NCBI GenBank assembly: GCA_963974485.1
Contig: CAXBBS010000006.1
Location: 1-64,000, forward strand
DNA from: JAALKW01 sp963974485
GTDB taxonomy: Bacteria > Pseudomonadota > Gammaproteobacteria > Legionellales > Legionellaceae
Length of the DNA stretch: 64,000 bases
Direction: 5' to 3'
A program made the translations under genes and the position numbers. The notes beneath the pieces are model-generated. The model was not told where the DNA came from and ran no database searches. It saw nothing but the letters and a program-made list of their open reading frames with translations. Positions within the stretch are counted from its first letter, which is position 1. Each line of letters starts with the position of its first letter. This document shows positions 43,375-52,909 of the stretch, one piece after another.

Positions 43375-43787
43375 GTTTCCCATGGATTTATTATTTCAAT
43401 AGGCGTGTGAATAAAATCCTTGGTGTTCCGTGTAACCAGTGTAAAAGAATGAGCATGAGCCGTTGCAGCGAGCAATCCATCTATCGCAGGCAAAACATAC
43501 CCCTTGATATTACCTTGTAAACGCCCCCACATATCAGCAACTTTTGTGTCAATCGTTACAATGCGCCCTTCAAAATATGCCGGTAGCTCAACCTCCAACC
43601 AATGAGAAATTTTTTCTTGCCGCTCTAGGCTATGAATCCCAGAGATCCCTTTTCTAATTTCACTGAGTGTAATAACACTTATATATAATTTTTCATCATC
43701 CATGCTATCGATCCATTTTACAACGGATGGATGAGGTGTTTTTTTTACTAGCTCAGATATAATATTAGTATCAAGTAAATAACTCAT
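43368..43787 (-). CDS. vapC: VapC-type PIN-domain toxin
   Basis: A 139-residue PIN-domain ribonuclease toxin. The first acidic residue is Asp6 in LLDTNIISEL, the second is in VITLSEIRKGI, and LPAIDGLLAATA and LVTRNTKDF supply the later ones. All appear intact. It overlaps the antitoxin by 4 nt. Confidence 0.92.
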   Translation of the reverse strand: MSYLLDTNIISELVKKTPHPSVVKWIDSMDDEKLYISVITLSEIRKGISGIHSLERQEKISHWLEVELPAYFEGRIVTIDTKVADMWGRLQGNIKGYVLPAIDGLLAATAHAHSFTLVTRNTKDFIHTPIEIINPWETF

Positions 43788-44032
43788 AACTCAATATCTC
43801 TCATGAGATTGTTGTCACGTTCTAATTCAAGCTCTACACCCGCCAAAGGTGATTGCCTTAAAAAAGACGTAAGTTTTTGCTTGGGTTTTTTTAGTTTTTT
43901 ATATTGTTGTGTCGATAAAACAACAACGGCAGGCTTACCTCTTAAGGTTATTTCTTGAGGTGCGCCAGAAGAAGCCTTTTTCACCAATTCGCTTAAATGA
44001 GCTTTAGCATCTTGTAATTGCCAAGTCTTCAT
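43784..44032 (-). CDS. Phd/YefM-type antitoxin
   Basis: An 82-residue antitoxin of the Phd/YefM family. MKTWQLQDAKAHLSELV is the DNA-binding N-terminus, then ITLRGKPAVVVLS. The C-terminus binds and neutralises the toxin. GGAGA lies before ATG 44032. It should repress the pair through the 9-bp repeats at 44045-44071. Confidence 0.92.
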   Translation of the reverse strand: MKTWQLQDAKAHLSELVKKASSGAPQEITLRGKPAVVVLSTQQYKKLKKPKQKLTSFLRQSPLAGVELELERDNNLMRDIEL

Positions 44033-44044
44033 CGTTCATCTCCT

Positions 44045-44079
44045 TAACCAGTCTAACCAGTCTAACTAGTTGTATTATA
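44045..44079 (-). promoter_or_regulatory. vapC module promoter with triple 9-bp operator repeat
   Basis: Three consecutive 9-bp units (TAACCAGTC twice, then TAACTAGTT) at 44045-44071 lie just downstream of a minus-strand TATAAT at 44074-44079. They cover the expected transcription start, as suits autorepression by the antitoxin. Confidence 0.65.
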
Positions 44080-44108
44080 GACCCGCAACACAATGAAAGC
44101 AAAACGCC

Positions 44109-45914
44109 TCACTCGTCCGCACAGTACGTTCGAAATACTTTGGCTGTTTTCTCAGCGATACCATGCAAAATATGCTCGCTTTCAGCAATACCATCCAGCC
44201 ACCTCGTAATTCGGCCTTTATAATCTTTAATAGCAGGTGATTGATAACGCATGCAAAGATGAATCGCGCTGATAAGATTGAGTTGCATTTGCATCGTTTC
44301 AGTATGCTTGGCGAGCTTCAACAAGCCTTGGATTAAATGATGCTCACTTATCATCGTATCCGCCTGCTGTGCTGCTCGGTGTAAGGTAAGATGTTGGGAG
44401 CTCAACATAAGATAATGCTGCTGATGCTGTTCCGGTATCGCTTGGAAACCTCGCTTGTGTTTTTGAAAACCCGCATCAAATTTTATGTCTGCGTGCTCAA
44501 AAACAAAGGTTTCCAGGTGCGAAAGTGTGTTCTCCGGTTGATTAAAATCAAACGGCAAGGTTTCATGCGCTTCTGTATCGGCAGCCAAATCCCAGTAGGT
44601 CATCTTAAGCTTATTTGATGTAATCACACCGGTTACAACACCGTCGTAACCTTGATCGGCCAAGGCCAGGATTTGCGTGCGTGGTGGTGGAGCGCTATAT
44701 AAAACATACGCTTCGGTTTTACCTTCACTCACAGGAAAAATAACGCTCGATGAAGCGTTCGTGCCGTAATAAATAGCTTCGAGTAAATAAAGCGGTATGG
44801 CCCGGGCTAACCTTCCTTCGGTATCCTCAAGATCACGGACAAGCGGTGCTGATGATTTTTCTGATGCTTCTGATTGACATGAAAACTGTACAATCGCAAT
44901 TTTTTTTCCGGATTGTGACGTATCAAAACCGTGTTTGATATTCCAACCATAACACCACAGCGGATAATGAATAAACTCAAACTTAATCTTTAGATTTTCT
45001 TCAGAAAGCTGCGCGATCGGTTGTTCTAAATTTAAAAATTTGATTTTATATCCATCTAAATGCTCGGCAACATCAAGCCGATTGAGCGCATAAAGCTCGT
45101 GTAATAATTGCTGACCTTCAGATACTTGTTTTAATTCAAGATAAACTTGTAAAAGATTAAGTCCCGTTTCAATATCATGCTGCTCGGGGATGTAGCGCGG
45201 TACAATAAGCTCAAGCGCTTCATCAAAAAAACCGTATTGACCCAAATCAGATGAAATACGGGTGAGTACATGCGGTGCGTATGCCTGCGCTAAAATTTCT
45301 TCATAATACGTACGGGCCGTGTCGATGTTATTGTTTACAATATAATATTCACCTAACCATGCTTTAGCTATCCAGCCACCAAAACGTTTGTTAAGCTCTT
45401 TGTAGGCCGCTAAGTTAGGTGGCTCATGTGTAAGACCTTCTGATGCAAGCTGTTCTATTCGAATCTCCAGCCACCACGTGAGCGCATTGTCTTGATTAGG
45501 ATCGGCCATAAGCGACTCTTCGAGCGTGATGAGTGCTTCAGTTTTTTTATCGAGTCCCACTTGCGCTTTCGCTAAATTAGCTAATACATATGGATGTCTT
45601 GAATGATGGTTTAAATAATCTAAAAATAAAATTTCAGCTTCAGCACATCGATTGGTGTTGAATAAAACGGCTCCGTACAAACAAACAGCCCGATCAGGTA
45701 TCGTATCGATATCCATCAGACGCTTCGCCGCATCTTCAAGCTGCGCATAAAATTCATCATTGAGCGCCATCATGATGGTCGACGCCAGCTCATCAGGCTT
45801 ATCCCAATGCTGCTGGATCATGTCGGGTAATATTGTCTTGATGTATTCTGAACGAGGGATATAAATTTTTTTCCCCGCTTCATCCAGCATTTCAATCATT
45901 GCATCTTTATTCAT
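44109..45914 (-). CDS. TPR-containing hypothetical protein
   Basis: From ATG 45914 (MNKDAMIEM), with AAGGTG upstream, 601 residues. Residues about 50-280 contain several degenerate tetratricopeptide repeats (CLYGAVLFNTNRCAEAEILF and YVLANLAKAQVGLDKKTEAL). The C-terminal half has no recognised domain. No signal peptide or membrane span is seen. TPRs bind proteins, so a scaffold or effector function is possible. It is divergent from the broken nucleotidyltransferase gene. Confidence 0.75.
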   Translation of the reverse strand: MNKDAMIEMLDEAGKKIYIPRSEYIKTILPDMIQQHWDKPDELASTIMMALNDEFYAQLEDAAKRLMDIDTIPDRAVCLYGAVLFNTNRCAEAEILFLDYLNHHSRHPYVLANLAKAQVGLDKKTEALITLEESLMADPNQDNALTWWLEIRIEQLASEGLTHEPPNLAAYKELNKRFGGWIAKAWLGEYYIVNNNIDTARTYYEEILAQAYAPHVLTRISSDLGQYGFFDEALELIVPRYIPEQHDIETGLNLLQVYLELKQVSEGQQLLHELYALNRLDVAEHLDGYKIKFLNLEQPIAQLSEENLKIKFEFIHYPLWCYGWNIKHGFDTSQSGKKIAIVQFSCQSEASEKSSAPLVRDLEDTEGRLARAIPLYLLEAIYYGTNASSSVIFPVSEGKTEAYVLYSAPPPRTQILALADQGYDGVVTGVITSNKLKMTYWDLAADTEAHETLPFDFNQPENTLSHLETFVFEHADIKFDAGFQKHKRGFQAIPEQHQQHYLMLSSQHLTLHRAAQQADTMISEHHLIQGLLKLAKHTETMQMQLNLISAIHLCMRYQSPAIKDYKGRITRWLDGIAESEHILHGIAEKTAKVFRTYCADE

Positions 45915-46006
45915 AAACGTTGACACCTTCATCGACTATATGTGTATTATGGAAGTATAACATGACCTATACTAGCAAGAATCTATTTGGCAACATAAAA
46001 AACATT

Positions 46007-46291
46007 ATGGACTTTAATAAAATAACCAACAAACAGTTTTATACACAACTCACAGCATTGCCTTTTGTTGAAAAGCTTATTTTATATGGATCGCGCGCGC
46101 GTGGTGATTTTCAACCACGTTCTGATATTGATTTAGCCATATACTGTCCTCATGCGAGTATTCGTGACTGGCAACAAATATTTTGTTGATGAAGCTGATA
46201 CTTTTACGATACGTTAGCTCTCGACAATCCACTCAAACAAGCAATCGATCACGATGGAATCATGCTTTATGAAAAAAATATCACATCATGA
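46007..46291 (+). pseudogene. frameshifted MntA-like nucleotidyltransferase
   Basis: From ATG 46007 (MDFNKITNKQFY) the frame keeps LILYGSRARGDFQPRSDIDL, then stops at TGA 46187-46189. The rest continues in other frames: VDEADTF, then TLALDNPLKQAIDHDGIML to a TGA at 46291. At least two frameshifts are needed. The third acidic residue region is lost, so the antitoxin should be inactive. It overlaps the following HEPN gene by 23 nt. Confidence 0.8.
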
Positions 46292-46676
46292 AAAGCTTAC
46301 CTTATCGTTTCAACAAGTAGAGCAAGCACTCGTTGCACTCAAGCAAATGGTTGATAAACCCATGCAATCCGATCGCAGTAATATTGATGCGTGTATCCAG
46401 CGCTTTGAATTTACGGTTGAGTTATTCTGGAAGTTATTAAAACGTATTATTGAATCTCGTGGAGGCACCCCCACCTATCCCAAAGATGTTTTACGTGAGG
46501 CTTATCAAGGCCAACTCATCCATGATGAATCCATATGGCTGCGTATGCTCCAAGATCGAAATTTAACATCACAAACGTACAATCAAGATTTAGCCGATGA
46601 AATTTATCAGCGCATCAAAACCTATTATCCCGTGATTCGCGAAACCTACGAGCAACTAAAAATTTATCAAGCCTAA
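46269..46676 (+). CDS. HepT-like HEPN protein with a lost catalytic histidine
   Basis: From ATG 46269 (MKKISHHEKL), 135 residues. It is a paralogue of the HEPN protein at 32334. The active-site motif R-x4-H reads R97-NLTS-Q102 (codon CAA), so His is replaced by Gln. HEPN RNases need this His, so the protein should be inactive. This agrees with the broken antitoxin partner upstream. The frame itself is intact. Confidence 0.82.
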   Translation: MKKISHHEKLTLSFQQVEQALVALKQMVDKPMQSDRSNIDACIQRFEFTVELFWKLLKRIIESRGGTPTYPKDVLREAYQGQLIHDESIWLRMLQDRNLTSQTYNQDLADEIYQRIKTYYPVIRETYEQLKIYQA

Positions 46677-47425
46677 CGCGGCGCCATACGTAACGCGCCA
46701 TCGAGGCGAATTGTTTCGCCGTTGATCAGGCTGTTTTCAATGATATGTGCAGCAAGTGCTGCAAATTCACCAGGCCTGCCAAGGCGCTTAGGAAACGGTA
46801 CTGACTCAGCCAAACTGGCCTGAACCTCTTCAGGCATATTGAGTAACAAAGGTGTCGCGATAAGCCCAGGCGCAATCGTATTCACCCGTATACCACTCGC
46901 GGCTAACTCACGGGCTGCAGGCAAGGTAAGAGCAACAATACCGCCTTTGGATGCACTGTACGCAGTTTGTCCTATTTGACCTTCATAGGCAGCAATCGAC
47001 GCGGTATTGATAATGACGCCTTGCTCCTCGCCGTCTAACGCCTCGGGCGCTTGTATAATGGCCTCAGCAAATACGCGCATGACATTGAACGTGCCGACCA
47101 AATTAATATCAATCACATGTTTGAATGCATCCAGCGGCATAGCACCCTGCTTGCTAACCATACGCCCTGCGGGCGCAATACCTGCACATTGAATACAAAT
47201 GCGTGGTAAGCCTATACGCTTTATCGTTTCAGCCAACGCGGCTTCGACCGCCTCATCTGAGCGTACATCACACGCGATAGCATGCGTATCATTCGCATCC
47301 GCGTGCACGTCCCACACCATAACCTCTGCACCGCGCGCACGAAAATATTCAGCACACGCACGCCCCATACCCGAGGCCCCACCGGTGACAACCACACGTT
47401 GTTGTTCTAAATTCATAATCATCAC
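46673..47425 (-). CDS. SDR-family dehydrogenase, 3-hydroxyacyl-CoA dehydrogenase type
   Basis: A 250-residue short-chain dehydrogenase. The cofactor motif TGGASGMG is near residues 14-21, followed by the NTASIAAYEGQIGQTAYSASK catalytic Ser-Tyr-Lys region. The end IINGETIRLDGALRM-like (LINGETIRLDGALRMAPR) matches HSD17B10-type 3-hydroxyacyl-CoA dehydrogenases, which act in beta-oxidation. NAD is the likely cofactor because an acidic Asp follows the second strand (VWDVHAD). AGGA lies before ATG 47425. Confidence 0.87.
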   Translation of the reverse strand: MMIMNLEQQRVVVTGGASGMGRACAEYFRARGAEVMVWDVHADANDTHAIACDVRSDEAVEAALAETIKRIGLPRICIQCAGIAPAGRMVSKQGAMPLDAFKHVIDINLVGTFNVMRVFAEAIIQAPEALDGEEQGVIINTASIAAYEGQIGQTAYSASKGGIVALTLPAARELAASGIRVNTIAPGLIATPLLLNMPEEVQASLAESVPFPKRLGRPGEFAALAAHIIENSLINGETIRLDGALRMAPR

Positions 47426-47451
47426 ATCCTGTTAGATCAAAATAAAATTTA

Positions 47452-48639
47452 TTAAAAAAACTGCATGATTAAAAATGCGCAAGCAATACCCAGCATCACG
47501 GATAAAAACCAACGACCACCGGGTAAAATATGATGATCAGACAATCGATGTTTATAACGCCCACTGTAAAGCATGAGTAACGGTAAAATCATCAGTAAAA
47601 TAATGCACCAAACGCCCGCATAAGCTAATGCTGTAATAAAAATACCGGGCTTAATTAAGACAATCAATAACGGTGGTACAAAACATAGCGCATGAATCAA
47701 TACGCTGTCTTTGCCTTGTTTGGTTTTACTCAAACCATCGGCAATAAAATCAGCCAAACTAATTGAAACAGACAAAAACGATGTCAACACATAGACAGAC
47801 ACAAACATACTCGCGATGTACTTCATCCAATGATTATTTGCTGCATGTGTAATCGCGAGCATAAGGCTTGAACTTGAGTTGCTCGATTCTGCCATGGCAA
47901 TTAAACCGTGCTCTCCCCCGCGTGGAAGCACACCTTGGACAATACAAAGCCAAAGCAAAAAAATCGCAAACGGCACTAAGCTACCGGCTAATACAATAAA
48001 TTTTAACGCCTTTCTATCTGAATGCAGGTATTCACGCAGCGTAGGCAAGATCGTCGCGTAACCAAACGAGGTGACCATGACGATAAAGGCACTGTTGCGT
48101 ATGGAAAAATCGCCTTCATATAATTTTTCTATGCGAATTTGAGGAGCAAGCGCTACAGCAATAAAAATAAAAATCGTCAGCTTAATTCCCATAAACAAAC
48201 GGTTGGCCATATCAACCGCCCCCATGCCACGGCAAACAATGCTACCCAGCAAAAGCAGCGTGATGATCGTCGCAAACGCCCGCGGAACATGCCAATCAAC
48301 CGCCTTAAAAATCGTTTGAAGCACCCCACTCGCACTCGCAAGATACGCGCAAATCAAACTGTACATCAGTAACAAATAAAGCAAGCTCGTGACGGTTTTA
48401 CCCCAAGCGCCCAACGTACTTTCAGCCATGGTAATTAAGTTACTTCCGGGTTTGAACCATAAATTAACTTCAAGCACAGCAAACGCGCCAATGGTCATAC
48501 ACAACCAAGCGACGGTTAAAAGTAACGCACTGAAACGAAAGGATTCATGTGCACTGACAATAGGAATAGCGAGCATGCCGGCACCAATACAGGTACCTAA
48601 AATCATGAGCATGCCGCCGATTATATTTTTTGATTGCAT
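47452..48639 (-). CDS. aromatic amino acid permease (HAAAP family)
   Basis: A 395-residue inner-membrane transporter with about eleven membrane spans. The N-terminus GGMLMILGTCIGAGMLAIPI and the SLICAYLASASGVLQ segment are typical of TyrP/Mtr tyrosine and tryptophan permeases. SFGYATILPTLREYL matches the middle consensus. It probably imports tyrosine or tryptophan by proton symport. Host-restricted Legionellales often rely on imported amino acids. Confidence 0.87.
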   Translation of the reverse strand: MQSKNIIGGMLMILGTCIGAGMLAIPIVSAHESFRFSALLLTVAWLCMTIGAFAVLEVNLWFKPGSNLITMAESTLGAWGKTVTSLLYLLLMYSLICAYLASASGVLQTIFKAVDWHVPRAFATIITLLLLGSIVCRGMGAVDMANRLFMGIKLTIFIFIAVALAPQIRIEKLYEGDFSIRNSAFIVMVTSFGYATILPTLREYLHSDRKALKFIVLAGSLVPFAIFLLWLCIVQGVLPRGGEHGLIAMAESSNSSSSLMLAITHAANNHWMKYIASMFVSVYVLTSFLSVSISLADFIADGLSKTKQGKDSVLIHALCFVPPLLIVLIKPGIFITALAYAGVWCIILLMILPLLMLYSGRYKHRLSDHHILPGGRWFLSVMLGIACAFLIMQFF

Positions 48640-48787
48640 TCAAATTATCTTAAAATTTCTAGGGAACATGAGTGTAACACGAAGCACCAACTGCACTCCT
48701 AATTCTCTGTTAAATAACTTCTAACGATTTTTTTACGCTTCATGCATTTTAGGACCCCATCAAAACAATGATCGTTACAAATCGATA

Positions 48788-48796
48788 TGGTAGAAT
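48788..48796 (+). promoter_or_regulatory. extended -10 promoter of valS
   Basis: TGGTAGAAT fits an extended -10 element. The -35 region is weak. The start would be near 48803, which makes GTG 48831 the likely start codon of valS. Confidence 0.5.
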
Positions 48797-48830
48797 GCGC
48801 CACATCTATTTTTCCAACCGAGATTTTATC

Positions 48831-51599
48831 GTGGAAAAGACGTACTCGCCAAAAGATATTGAACACTCATGTTATGAAGCCTGGGAAAGCCGCGACTATT
48901 TTAGTCCACAAGGTTCCAATAAACCTTATTGCATGATGCTACCGCCCCCAAACGTTACGGGAACGCTGCACATGGGCCATGGTTTTCAAGACACGCTCAT
49001 GGACGCCATGGCACGTTACCAACGCATGTGTGGCAAGCGCACCTTGTGGCAACCCGGTGTTGACCATGCGGGCATCTCAACACAACTCGTGGTCGAGAAA
49101 AAACTGCAACAAGAAAACCTATCGCGTAAAGAAATGGGACGCGATGCGTTTTTAGACCGTGTATGGCAATGGAAAGAAGAGTCCGGCGATACCATCATGA
49201 GTCAAATGCGCCGTATGGGTTGCTCAACCGATTGGTCACGTACACGCTTTACGATGGACGAAGGCTTTTCTAAAGCCGTCAATAAAGTATTTGTTCAGCT
49301 TTATGACGAAGGTTTGTTATATCGCGGCAACCGTCTTGTCAATTGGGATCCAAAGCTTGGCACCGCAGTTTCAGATCTCGAAGTCATCACCGAAACCGAA
49401 GACGGGCATTTATGGCATATTCGTTATCCGTTGGTTGATTCTTCTGATGAGGTTGTGATTATTGCAACAACGCGTCCCGAAACACTGCTCGGCGACGCCG
49501 CCATTGCCGTTCACCCTGATGACACACGCTACCAAGCATTGATTGGAAAACACGTGCATTTGCCCCTGTGCAATCGTACGATTCCAATCATTGCTGATGA
49601 TTATGTAGACCCTGAATTTGGTAGTGGTTGCGTTAAAATTACGCCCGCCCATGATTTTAATGATTATGACGTCGGCAAACGTCATAACTTACCCATGACC
49701 ACCATTTTAACTAAAAAAGGCTGCATCAATAAGCACGCGCCCCTTGCCTACCAAGGCATGGATCGCTTTGTTGCCCGTGAACAGATTATTAAAGATTTGG
49801 ATCAAGCCGGTCTTCTTGAAAAAATTGAGCCACATCAGCTCAACATTCCTCGTGGCGAAAAATCAAATACGATTATTGAGCCGCTGCTCACCGACCAATG
49901 GTATATTCAGATGGAACCGCTGGCAAAACCAGCACTCGATGTTGTTCGTCAAGGGCAAGTCCGTTTTGTTCCTGATAATTGGACAAAGACGTATGAACAC
50001 TGGATGGAAAACATTCAAGACTGGTGCATTAGCCGTCAACTTTGGTGGGGACATCGCATACCCGCTTGGTATGACATCCACGGAAAAGTATACGTTGGAT
50101 ACACCGAAAAAGACGTTCGTTTTAAATACAAACTCGATGATGAGCTGGTATTAAAACAAGATGAAGATGTTTTAGATACCTGGTTTTCTTCTTCGCTTTG
50201 GCCTTTTGTTGCGCTGGGCTGGCCTGAGAAAACCCCTGATTTCGAAGATTTCTTTCCAACATCGGCCTTGTTTACCGGATTTGATATTCTCTTTTTCTGG
50301 GTGGCTCGTATGATCATGATGAGCCTCAAATTCACCGGTAAAATTCCGTTTCCTGAAGTTTTTGTCACGGGCTTGGTCTGTGACCAAGACGGCAAAAAAA
50401 TGTCTAAATCCAAAGGCAACGTACTGGATCCGATGGATATTATTGACGGCATTAGTCTCGAAGCTCTACTTGAAAAACGCGCTGCAAATCACGTACTGGG
50501 ATCCACCCAAAAGAAAATTATCGCCAGTACAAAAAAAGAATTTCCAGAGGGCATTGAGGCATTTGGAACCGATGCGCTTCGCTTTTCTTTTTGTGCAATT
50601 GCCTCCAACGCACGCGCCATGCGCTTTGATATGGCGCGCGTCGAAGGCTACCGTAATTTCTGCAATAAACTGTGGAATGCCGCACGCTATGTTCTCATGC
50701 ACACCGAAGAAGAAAGCGTTGATTTAGGCGACGGCGCATTTCAATACAGCGATGCTGACCGCTGGATATATTCACGTTTGCAGCACACCATCGAGCGTAC
50801 CCATCAACATTATGGGCAATATCGTTTTGATTTATTAGCGAATAATTTGTATGAATTTGTATGGCATGAATATTGCGACTGGTACCTCGAACTATCCAAA
50901 CCCGTGCTCTATGACACCCAAGCGTTAGGTGCTATGAAACGTGGCACACGCCGAACGTTAATCTCGGTATTATTTCATATTGTGAAACTGCTTCATCCGA
51001 TAATGCCGTTCATCACCGAAACGATCTTCCAACGCTTGAATAAACTTACAAGTGAAGGTGGTGAAACGTTGATGCTCAGTTCATTTCCTGAAGTCCAGAC
51101 AAGAAGCATTGATTTAGAGCTTGAAGCTGAAATCGCCTGGCTACAAACCGTGGTGCAGTCTATTCGTACGATTCGAAGTGAAATGGGTATCAGCCCGTCA
51201 GTTTATATTCCGCTCTACCTCCGGCACATCACGCCTGAAGTCGAAGACAAACTTGAAAAGCACATGCCTCTGCTCATGACGCTGACCAAAGTCGAGAAAA
51301 TTCATCGACTCACAGAAAGCGATGCAGTACCTGTGTCCGCTTCTTCAGTGGTCGGTGAGTTGGAGCTGCTCATCCCTATGGCCGGTCTTATTAAAAAAGA
51401 TGATGAACTCGCACGTCTTGAAAAAACGCTGAAAAAGCTTGATAAAGACATCGCAATGGCCACGGGAAAACTCAACAACCCTCGCTTCACCGACAAAGCA
51501 CCTGAAGATGTCGTCATCAAAGAGCGTGAAAAACTTGAGCAAGCCGAACGCGCACGTGAAAAAACGCTGCATCACCAAGCAAAAATTGAAGCTTTATAG
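48831..51599 (+). CDS. valS: valyl-tRNA synthetase
   Basis: A class I aminoacyl-tRNA synthetase that charges tRNA-Val and edits misacylated threonine. The start is taken as GTG 48831 (VEKTYSPKDIE), since family members begin MEKTYSP, giving 922 residues. An ATG at 48768 would lie upstream of the promoter. The HIGH motif is in PPPNVTGTLHMGHGF and the KMSKS motif in DGKKMSKSKGN. The editing domain and a C-terminal coiled coil (ARLEKTLKKLDKDIAMATGK) are present. Confidence 0.96.
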   Translation: MEKTYSPKDIEHSCYEAWESRDYFSPQGSNKPYCMMLPPPNVTGTLHMGHGFQDTLMDAMARYQRMCGKRTLWQPGVDHAGISTQLVVEKKLQQENLSRKEMGRDAFLDRVWQWKEESGDTIMSQMRRMGCSTDWSRTRFTMDEGFSKAVNKVFVQLYDEGLLYRGNRLVNWDPKLGTAVSDLEVITETEDGHLWHIRYPLVDSSDEVVIIATTRPETLLGDAAIAVHPDDTRYQALIGKHVHLPLCNRTIPIIADDYVDPEFGSGCVKITPAHDFNDYDVGKRHNLPMTTILTKKGCINKHAPLAYQGMDRFVAREQIIKDLDQAGLLEKIEPHQLNIPRGEKSNTIIEPLLTDQWYIQMEPLAKPALDVVRQGQVRFVPDNWTKTYEHWMENIQDWCISRQLWWGHRIPAWYDIHGKVYVGYTEKDVRFKYKLDDELVLKQDEDVLDTWFSSSLWPFVALGWPEKTPDFEDFFPTSALFTGFDILFFWVARMIMMSLKFTGKIPFPEVFVTGLVCDQDGKKMSKSKGNVLDPMDIIDGISLEALLEKRAANHVLGSTQKKIIASTKKEFPEGIEAFGTDALRFSFCAIASNARAMRFDMARVEGYRNFCNKLWNAARYVLMHTEEESVDLGDGAFQYSDADRWIYSRLQHTIERTHQHYGQYRFDLLANNLYEFVWHEYCDWYLELSKPVLYDTQALGAMKRGTRRTLISVLFHIVKLLHPIMPFITETIFQRLNKLTSEGGETLMLSSFPEVQTRSIDLELEAEIAWLQTVVQSIRTIRSEMGISPSVYIPLYLRHITPEVEDKLEKHMPLLMTLTKVEKIHRLTESDAVPVSASSVVGELELLIPMAGLIKKDDELARLEKTLKKLDKDIAMATGKLNNPRFTDKAPEDVVIKEREKLEQAERAREKTLHHQAKIEAL

Positions 51600-51623
51600 C
51601 AGCCGCATAGAAGTATTGTAATA

Positions 51624-51663
51624 AAAGCGTAATTCAGGATGGCGTTTATCTGAATTACGCTTT
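51624..51663 (+). terminator. valS terminator hairpin
   Basis: A perfect 14-bp inverted repeat (51624-51637 with 51650-51663) and a 12-nt loop lie 25 nt after the valS stop. The downstream T-run is weak. Confidence 0.7.
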
Positions 51664-51681
51664 ATAATCACGTTTCTAGTA

Positions 51682-51758
<77 letters not shown>

Positions 51759-52133
51759 AATTAAATCTTTAAAATCAACAAGTTACAGTTAATTCTTCCA
51801 GCCCCATAAAATTCATTGTGGGGATTTTGTGGGGCACAATCGGGCTCTCTTGCGCATCTGTAGGTAGTATAACGCAGGCCACATCGGGGTTATAATGCAA
51901 CCCCTAAAACAAAGATGTCGCGTAAATCATGAGCCAAATCACCCTTCCTTTAAAGGCATAGGGGTCAAATCTATTTATAATGCGCATTCAAAGGTTTGAT
52001 CAATTAAAAACCTATCATAGAAACGCGCCCATATTCTCACAAGAACAACTGTTTATTAAATGACCCTACTAACACCTTTATGAGCTTTGCATATAATGCC
52101 TATCACTTAAGATTTCGTATATTAATCATTGTC
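51759..52133. other. intergenic region after tRNA; possible integration scar and remnant
   Basis: No intact gene is seen. Two GTGGGG-containing stretches at about 51817-51835 resemble sequences often found beside integrated elements at tRNA genes. An AGGGGTCAAATCTATTT piece near 51959 resembles part of the element at 60933. A 27-codon frame starting near 51979 (MRIQRFDQLKTYHRNAPIF) may be the end of a lost gene. All three readings are tentative. Confidence 0.35.
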
Positions 52134-52145
52134 GAGGTGCATTTA

Positions 52146-52838
52146 ATGATAACACAGGAATAGTTTAATGAAATTATAGACTTATTGGGTGACGTAGCCA
52201 TCGCCCGTTTAGCTCTTGAAACATTACCTTATATGGGGTCTTCTATAGATCGTAGTCAATTTCAAACAGACGTTGATCATGCTTCATCCGTCTATACTCA
52301 AGCTGTTACCGTACTCTATCAACCGGAAACAACCCCTGAAGTTTACAGCTTAGCTTATCACCCCAAAAATCATAGTAGTTCCTCTAGATATAATGGTGAG
52401 AAAATAAAAATTCAAGAAACTCAGACGATCAATATTGCCCCAGTGATAAAACAGTTAAACCAGGATTTTGTATTGTGTGATTGTACAGATGAGGAAATTT
52501 ATACTCCTTTGTCATATACAGGCCGTCATAAGGGCCCTAACCGAAATCAGATTGAATTAACGGCTACATTTGAGCAAAATCCTGAACCAGGATTCTTTCC
52601 GATTATCATTCCAAGTTTTTGGATGGACGTTCTGTCACACTTTTTAACACTTATACTCTCTTCAGTTTTAATCGGTGCCGGTGCCACGGTAATAGCCTCG
52701 GGTCTAGGAGCAATCCTTGGTACCTGCATGATAGTAGCTGGGGCGCGGGGTATTATGGTACTAAGTTGGGTTTATTCTCTGGTCCACAAGAAAGAACAAC
52801 GCCTCTTTCATCTACATCTCCTGAACAGAATGACATGA
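52146..52838 (+). pseudogene. hypothetical membrane protein with an amber codon at position 6
   Basis: A well-formed start exists: GAGGTG at 52134-52139 and ATG 52146. The frame reads MITQE, then TAG 52161-52163, then FNEIIDLLGDVAIARLALET without interruption to 52838. Without the amber codon it would be about 230 residues. Translation could restart at TTG 52185, giving 217 residues. The C-terminal half has two hydrophobic segments (FLTLILSSVLIGAGATVIAS and AILGTCMIVAGARGIMVLSW). No family was recognised. It may be nonsense-inactivated or still made by restart. Confidence 0.6.
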
Positions 52839-52909
52839 ATCACGGCAGCGAGACACCCGATAATAATCTATAAATTAAAGTATGAAGGGAGCACGTCACT
52901 GCAGCTGCT

